Source of the DNA: Mortierella sp. BCC40632
Taxonomy: Eukaryota > Mortierellomycota > Mortierellomycetes > Mortierellales > Mortierellaceae
Direction: 5' to 3'
DNA: 64,000 bases
Assembly (NCBI GenBank): GCA_011634665.1
Contig: WAEK01000001.1
Span: 1,069,501 to 1,133,500 of the forward strand
The notes under the pieces are model-generated. The model was not told where the DNA came from and made no database searches. It saw only the letters and a program-made list of their open reading frames with translations. Position 1 is the first letter of the stretch; each line of letters starts with the position of its first letter. The position numbers and the translations under genes were made by a program. This document shows, piece by piece, positions 58,851 through 64,000 of the stretch.

Positions 58851-59735
58851 AAATCCCAGGGAAAACAAAAAGGGCAAGTTGACTGGTTGATGGAACAAGT
58901 GGAATGAGCTGAATGGAGAAAGCAAATGACGATGAAGCCTCATTCCAGGATGGACGGAAAGAGTAAAAGGGATATGTTGCAGGATGGACCTGTCCGTCGT
59001 TGTTCCAAACATGGCATTAATTAAGCGGCTGGGCTCGTTCCAGGCCAGAGCCAGCCTCTACTTGGGAGGTTGAAAGGGTTGAGAGAGACCAACGCGGTGC
59101 TCATCTGGTCAAAATGGCCTTAGACGTGGAGAGAAAGGATAGTGGGGAAGAGAAGGAGAGAAAGAGATGTGGTCTTGCGGCTTTCCGCGCCCAGGCGTGC
59201 GACGTAGACCAACAGAGACGAGGTCGGGGCTAGGCGGGTCCTTGAGCGCCAATCCGACGCATTCACCGCCATTGGCACGACAGTACACATGCTTCTTTTC
59301 GGCCCAGTCTCGATCCTTTCTCTGCCTCTATCTCTCTTTCTTCTCTCTTCTCTCTTCTCTCTCTCTCTCTCTTCTCTCTTCTCTCTCTCTTTGCTCTTCA
59401 CACACGCGCACACTCGTGTATGCTCGATCTCGCTTTCAGTGACTGTGCCGCCCACTCTCCTAGAACGTTTCGCAACAATAGCACGGGCGTGCTTGCGCAA
59501 TTATCTTCTCCAATGACCCAATGCATGCATTCTGCATTTCTACTTTCTCATCGCATTCGTCCACCATTGCATCGCGTCTGTTGATCCATCGTTGCTTTCT
59601 GAACCCCTCTGCCTATTGCCCGACGTATCTCTCTATCCTCCATAACACACACCTCTTTCGTCGTTGTATTCCTCCTTCTGCCCCCTTTCCCCTTCTCTCA
59701 CTTGACCTCAGGACACACGACTCTTTGTTGTTCTC
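55994..59735. other. 3.7 kb spacer between the two monooxygenase genes, no supported gene
   Basis: Contains A and T runs (56108-56123, 56990-57018, 57989-58011, 58048-58069, 58808-58849) and CT/GA tracts (57603-57625, 59330-59395). No open frame matches a family I know, and none shows remains of a third monooxygenase. Bases after about 59280 are CT-rich and probably the promoter of the next gene. Confidence 0.5.
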
Positions 59736-62346
59736 ATGACCGGATACAAGCCGCCCTCCGTCTTGATCATCGGTGCAGGCATTGGCGGCCTGTTGCTGGG
59801 GATCCTCCTCGAGAAAGCCGGTATCCCCTACATGATTTTCGAGCGCGCGTCCGAGCTCCGGCCACTCGGTATGTACCTCGCGGCACGTAGACCGTGTATC
59901 TTCCTTTTCTGTTGGAATGGTGTTCAACCAACATACACAAACACAAACAAACACAAAGAAATCGTTCTGTCTTGATTTACTCAGCTATTTTTTTTTTCTT
60001 CTCTTTCTGTCTCTCAACTAACTAGGGTCAACCATGACCTTTAGTGGGAGTATCCTCCCAGTCTTTGAGCAGCTCGGTCTGTTGGAAGAGGCTGTCAAGT
60101 TGTCACTACCCTTTAAATGTCTCCAGATTTATAATATGGACATGAAGCTGATGGGCGACTTTGATCTTCGAAAGTACAGGGAAAAGTAAGGGACCTCTTT
60201 TTTTTTTTTTTTTTTTTTTTGCTGTTTCCCTTTTATGCAGAGCTGCATGGGAGCAAGCGAGCCATCTCATTATTCAGGTCATTCATCCTCTCCTTCCTCC
60301 TTCCCGCCATCTCTGCCTGATCTTTTTTATCATCCATCTCTCTCTCTCTCTCTCTATTCAGGACCGGATATGACATTATCCTCTTTGCACGACCCGAGAT
60401 GCACCGCCTACTTTTATCTAGGATCCCTCCACAAAAGATCCTGTTCAAGAAAAAGATCCTCTCACAACTTCAAAATGAGCATGGTGTCATGATTCGCTGT
60501 GCAGATAATACGACCTATCATGGTGATATCCTTGTCGGAGCCGATGGAGCCTACAGTGCTGTCCGACAATGTCTTTACAAACAAGTGGACAGGGCTGGGT
60601 TCTTGCCCAAATGTGATACCGAAAGTCTGAATGTGGGTCATGTTTGCATGGTTGGAGTGACAAAGCCATTGGACCCCGAAAAGTACCCTGTCCTCAAGGA
60701 TAACGTCTCCCATTTCGAGCGTATCATTGGGACAGGAACAACCCATTCGGTAGGGATGATTGGTTAAAATGCCTCATGTTGGTTAGTGGGACAGGCCTCT
60801 CCTTTGCCAATCAAGTGGACAATTGCTCTGACTGCTTCTGACTATTTTTTTTTTTTTTTTTTTTCATTTGTCTGATACATAGTGGGCCACATCGACAGTT
60901 CCTGGGAACAGAGTGTGCTGGCTTTTAACGGACCAACTGGATTCTTCAACGGTATCCAAAGAAGCCATGTTCAAAAATTCAGAATGGGGTCCGGAGGCCA
61001 ATGCCAGCATGATCAAACAATATTACGACTATCGCGCTCCCATCGGGGGTAGCATGGGGGAGATCATTGATGCCACCCCTGCCGACCTCATCTCCAAAGT
61101 TTTTCTTGAAGAAAAACTATTCGAAACTTGGTACTATGGACGGACAGTCCTGATTGGTGATGGTAAGAGAGATTTTTTTTTTTTTTTTTTTTCTATGCTC
61201 GTATTTGTGTTGAAGGATGGTCAAAGAAATGAAAATGGTTGGTTCTAGGCCCAAAGGACTGAGTGTCTCCATGCACATCTTGTTTTGTCTCCTGTTTTCT
61301 ACTTTCTCCTTTTTAGCATGCCACAAGGTAAAAAATGAAGCCCAGTCTCAAAGAACATGGACACAGCCTTACACAACTGGGACCTGACTTTTTTTTTATT
61401 TTTTTTATTTTTTTCATTTGTTTGAACCACATCAAATGGAACATCCCTTTTGTTGACCTTTTTCCCTTTTTTTTTTTTTTTTTTTTTTTAAAAAAAAATC
61501 TACCTAGTTTCTTCCCAGTGGAGGTCAAGGTAACTAACAATACGGAGCATTCATTCATTCAAAAAACAAATGACCCAAGGGATGCTTAATGAACAATGGT
61601 GGTCAGAGAGCATGTGTACTCATCTCATGTTTTATCTCCTATCCTTTCCCTCTTTCCTCCCACTTTTCTTCTCTCTCAAAACCTCTCAAACCCTCCTCTC
61701 TCCTTTCCCCCCTCGCTCTCCCCCCGCCTCCCACCTCGCGGAAAACTCCTAGGCGCAGTGAATGCCATGCAAGATGCAGTAATATTGGCCAATTGTATTT
61801 ATGATATCTCGGATCCTACACCCGAGAATATCACGGAAGCCTTCAAGAGCTATCGTGATCAACGTTATGATCAAGCCAAGTTCCAGATGGACAAGTGTCG
61901 AAAGATTGCCAAGATGATCTGGGGACAGGTGAGAAAAAAAAGTCGAATCTATTTTTTTTTCTTTTTTTATTCTTCGTCATGGGGTGTAGTCTATGACCTT
62001 CGATGAGTGCCAAGCATTCAAAGGCAACAATGACCTTCTAACAGCAATCTTTTTATTGCTCCAAAAAAAAAATGACTCTTATGGTGCATGTGTATATATG
62101 TGTGTGTGTGTGTGGATTAACAAGACGGTGGGAGACAAGATCTTTCGGCACGTGGCCTTTCGCTGTATCCCGAAGGGAATTCAAACAAGAATGATCCTCA
62201 AAGACACGTCTTATCGACCTCAGGTCATGTTCCTACCTCGGATACCCAACAAGGGCACAGTAGATATGCTTCCACAACTACAATGTAAACGATATAAGGG
62301 GAAGAAATGGTGTTCTGATCCGCCAGAAGTAAAGTTAGCGAATTAA
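59736..62346 (+). CDS. FAD-dependent monooxygenase (group A), tandem paralogue
   Basis: Same family as the gene at 52660. Exons 59736-59868, 60026-60185, 60362-60749, 60883-61162, 61317-61327, 61508-61529, 61753-61928 and 62125-62346 total 1392 bases, 463 residues. Motifs: VLIIGAGIGGLLLG (GxGxxG), FERASELRPLG, DILVGADGAYSAVR (DG motif), and LIGDACHKFLPSGGQGAVNA (GD motif), the last encoded across four exons including microexons of 11 and 22 bases. The C-terminal part (VAFRCIPKGIQ, SYRPQVMFLPRI, KGTVDMLPQ) aligns with the paralogue. The last acceptor (AACAAG) directly follows a (GT)n tract, an unusually poor pyrimidine context. Two introns in the GD region are absent from the paralogue, and two paralogue introns are absent here. 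Confidence 0.91.
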
Positions 62347-62926
62347 AGCAGTGTGTATGTATGTATGTATGTTTGTATGTATGATGTGTGTGAATGTGTG
62401 TGTGAAGGAGAGGCAGGGAGAAAAAAAAAAAAGAAAAGTGATCGAGGTGATCGGATCTCGGCTTCGCCCATTGTTGCAAATTTGTCAGACGGGAAGAGAA
62501 AGGGATCACCCAATTCCACAGCTTTGCCTTCCCTCTTCCCATTTCTAAAAAAAAAAAAAAAAAAGAGGTTCAATATGTCCCCTAACAAACAAAAGTATGT
62601 CTGATCAGGGAACTTGGGCGATGCTGTCTCTTGGACACAAGCAAGAGAAAAAAAAATATTTGAGTGAATATCCGAATGTCTACCCTTTTTTTTTTTTTTT
62701 TTTTTCTCTCCTCCTCGGAATCAACAAGCATAATCAGGGTTAGCTAAAAGTCCGATTACAAAAGTGGAAAAATAGGGCACAGGCCTAGGGTGGTAGGTAG
62801 AGTCAAAAAAAAAAAAGTCCTTCAAAGGTAGGATTACAACTTTTAAAGGTGTTTTTTTTATACTACGTTATACATCTATCCCCATAGGTCTTTTTTTTTT
62901 TTTTTTTTTTTTTTCTTTTTTAAAGC
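62347..62926. other. Convergent spacer between monooxygenase and gamma-SNAP genes
   Basis: Begins with a TGTATGTATG repeat (about 62354-62380), then A and T runs (62422-62434, 62547-62564, 62684-62705, 62891-62914). No gene is seen; it should hold both 3' ends. Confidence 0.55.
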
Positions 62927-63927
62927 TTACAAGAGCCCTCCATCGTCATCCTCCTCCTGGTAATAGTTACGGCTCGGTGGCTGAGCTGGCTGAGCTGGTT
63001 GAGGGTAACGTTGATGCTGCTGGTTCTGAGGAGGTTGTTGGTGTGGATGGTAAGGCTGCTGCTGGTTCTGAGGAGGTTGTTGGTGTGGATGGTAAGGTTG
63101 CTGCTGGATCTGGGGAGGAGGATTCGCGGGCGAAGGACGGTCTGCCGTCAATGCACGCCAATCCGCCTCAGAACGTTCATCCTGGTTACGATAAGGTTGC
63201 TGTGAGACGGGTGAAATGTCGTATCCTCCACTGGTGGTACCATGCTTTTCGTTGTTGTTGTTGTTTCCGCCAAAGTTGCTTCCATTATTACCCTGGGTTT
63301 GGTACGGGCTGGGTTGTCTCTGAGGTGGAGGGGCATTGAAGGCATTGTATCCACCACCATGCTGTGGCTGCTGGAGATGAGATTGCTGCTGCTGTGGTTG
63401 GTATGTTCCGGGAGGCCCAGGGGGACCCGAAGTACCAGGACCAGGTGGACCATTGGGGTCCACGTATCCACCTCCAGAGATCAGATCGTTTGAAATGACA
63501 ATGTTCCTGGCAAGTCGCGCAATCTCATTGTCAAGGAAGCCAACGTGTTGACGAGCGGCTGTCTGATTGTAAAAGTTCTGGTCTCGGTGCTCAAAGGCAT
63601 CCAGCATCGAATGCGCAACATTAGACTCTTCTGATCGGACAAAACCATCCACTCTATAAAGAGTTGTCGAGGAGGGCCGAAAAAGTGATAGGAAAGGTTA
63701 GAAAGAGGGGGACTTCTGGACCAATCATCTTTTCGAGAGAACAAAGTACAAAGGGATTGTTCAATTACGCGCAAAAGGACTGAAAGAGTTTTCCAGCTTG
63801 GACCTCATCTCCAGAAGCAAGCTGGACGATGATAATGCTCAATAGGGTCTTGTAGTAAGCAGACTTGTTGGCGGTTTCCTTTTGAACGTTTCCAAGGCGC
63901 TGCAGTATCTCGGTAGCCTTTTCATAT
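62927..63927 (-). CDS. Gamma-SNAP (NAPG) homologue, 3' part, with Gln/Pro-rich tail
   Basis: Soluble NSF attachment protein of the gamma type, an adaptor for NSF in SNARE disassembly. Two exons are in the window: 63927-63769 and 63653-62927; the 5' exons lie beyond the right edge. Seen: YEKATEILQRLG, LLSIIIVQLASGDEVQAGKL, then VDGFVRSEESNVAHSMLDAFEHRD and FLDNEIARLARNIVI, which match the TPR-like end of human NAPG. Normal gamma-SNAPs stop soon after. Here about 180 more residues follow, Gly/Pro/Gln/Asn-rich, with near-identical units QQPYHPHQQPPQNQ, ending in the acidic EEDDDGGLL, which resembles the usual NAPG end. The tail is probably an insertion before the native C-terminus. Confidence 0.82.
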
Positions 63928-64000
63928 CTAGAGTAGAATCCGATATCCAACCCAAGTCAACGAATTAAGCAATAGATCGACGAGCCTTAGTTTCTGTAGT

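Overview
The window looks like nuclear DNA of an early-diverging filamentous fungus, most likely a Mortierella-type (Mortierellomycotina) species. The reasons are gene content (FNIP/Lst4, a very large hybrid histidine kinase, a copper radical oxidase, fungal ATP12 and MZM1), short intron-rich genes with GT-AG sites, and introns and spacers packed with poly-A/T runs and (CT)n/(GA)n microsatellites. The lineage is an inference; no species can be named from the sequence alone.

Layout, left to right. Positions 1-7284 hold membrane ion transport: the end of a phosphate/sugar-type MFS permease, then a divergent pair made of a NIPA-type Mg2+ transporter (minus) and a GDT1/TMEM165-type Mn2+/Ca2+ transporter (plus). 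Positions 7285-11088 show no gene I can support. Positions 11089-15351 hold an unrecognised two-exon protein facing ATP12 tail to tail. ATP12 is head to head with MZM1/LYRM7, so assembly factors for complexes V and III share a 245-base promoter interval. Positions 15989-26025 carry an FNIP/Lst4 homologue (TOR and nutrient signalling), tRNA-Pro(CGG), mitochondrial 2-enoyl thioester reductase (ETR1) and a glyoxal-oxidase-like copper radical oxidase. Positions 28540-36659 are one ten-exon gene for a 2391-residue hybrid histidine kinase with two PAS domains, a kinase core, a degenerate receiver and an active receiver.

Positions 37250-51260 are the most unusual part. Two diverged copies of one locus lie in direct orientation about 8.4-9.6 kb apart. 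Each copy has a GC-rich open frame for a Ser/Pro-rich and then Asp/Glu-rich protein I do not recognise. Each also has a downstream tract with conserved splice sites but no plus-strand frame, and a core of about 400 bases that is far better conserved than the protein-coding part. In copy 2 a 216-base solo-LTR-like insertion splits the frame, and removing it with one flanking repeat restores that frame exactly. Several minisatellites lie between and within the copies.

Positions 52660-62346 contain two tandem FAD-dependent (group A) monooxygenase genes with different intron layouts, one using 11- and 22-base microexons. Positions 62927-63927 are the 3' part of a gamma-SNAP gene with a Gln/Pro-rich repeat tail. 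Exon models were built by hand from reading-frame phase, GT/AG sites and family conservation. Three splice acceptors next to homopolymer runs lack AG, and I flag these rather than hide them.
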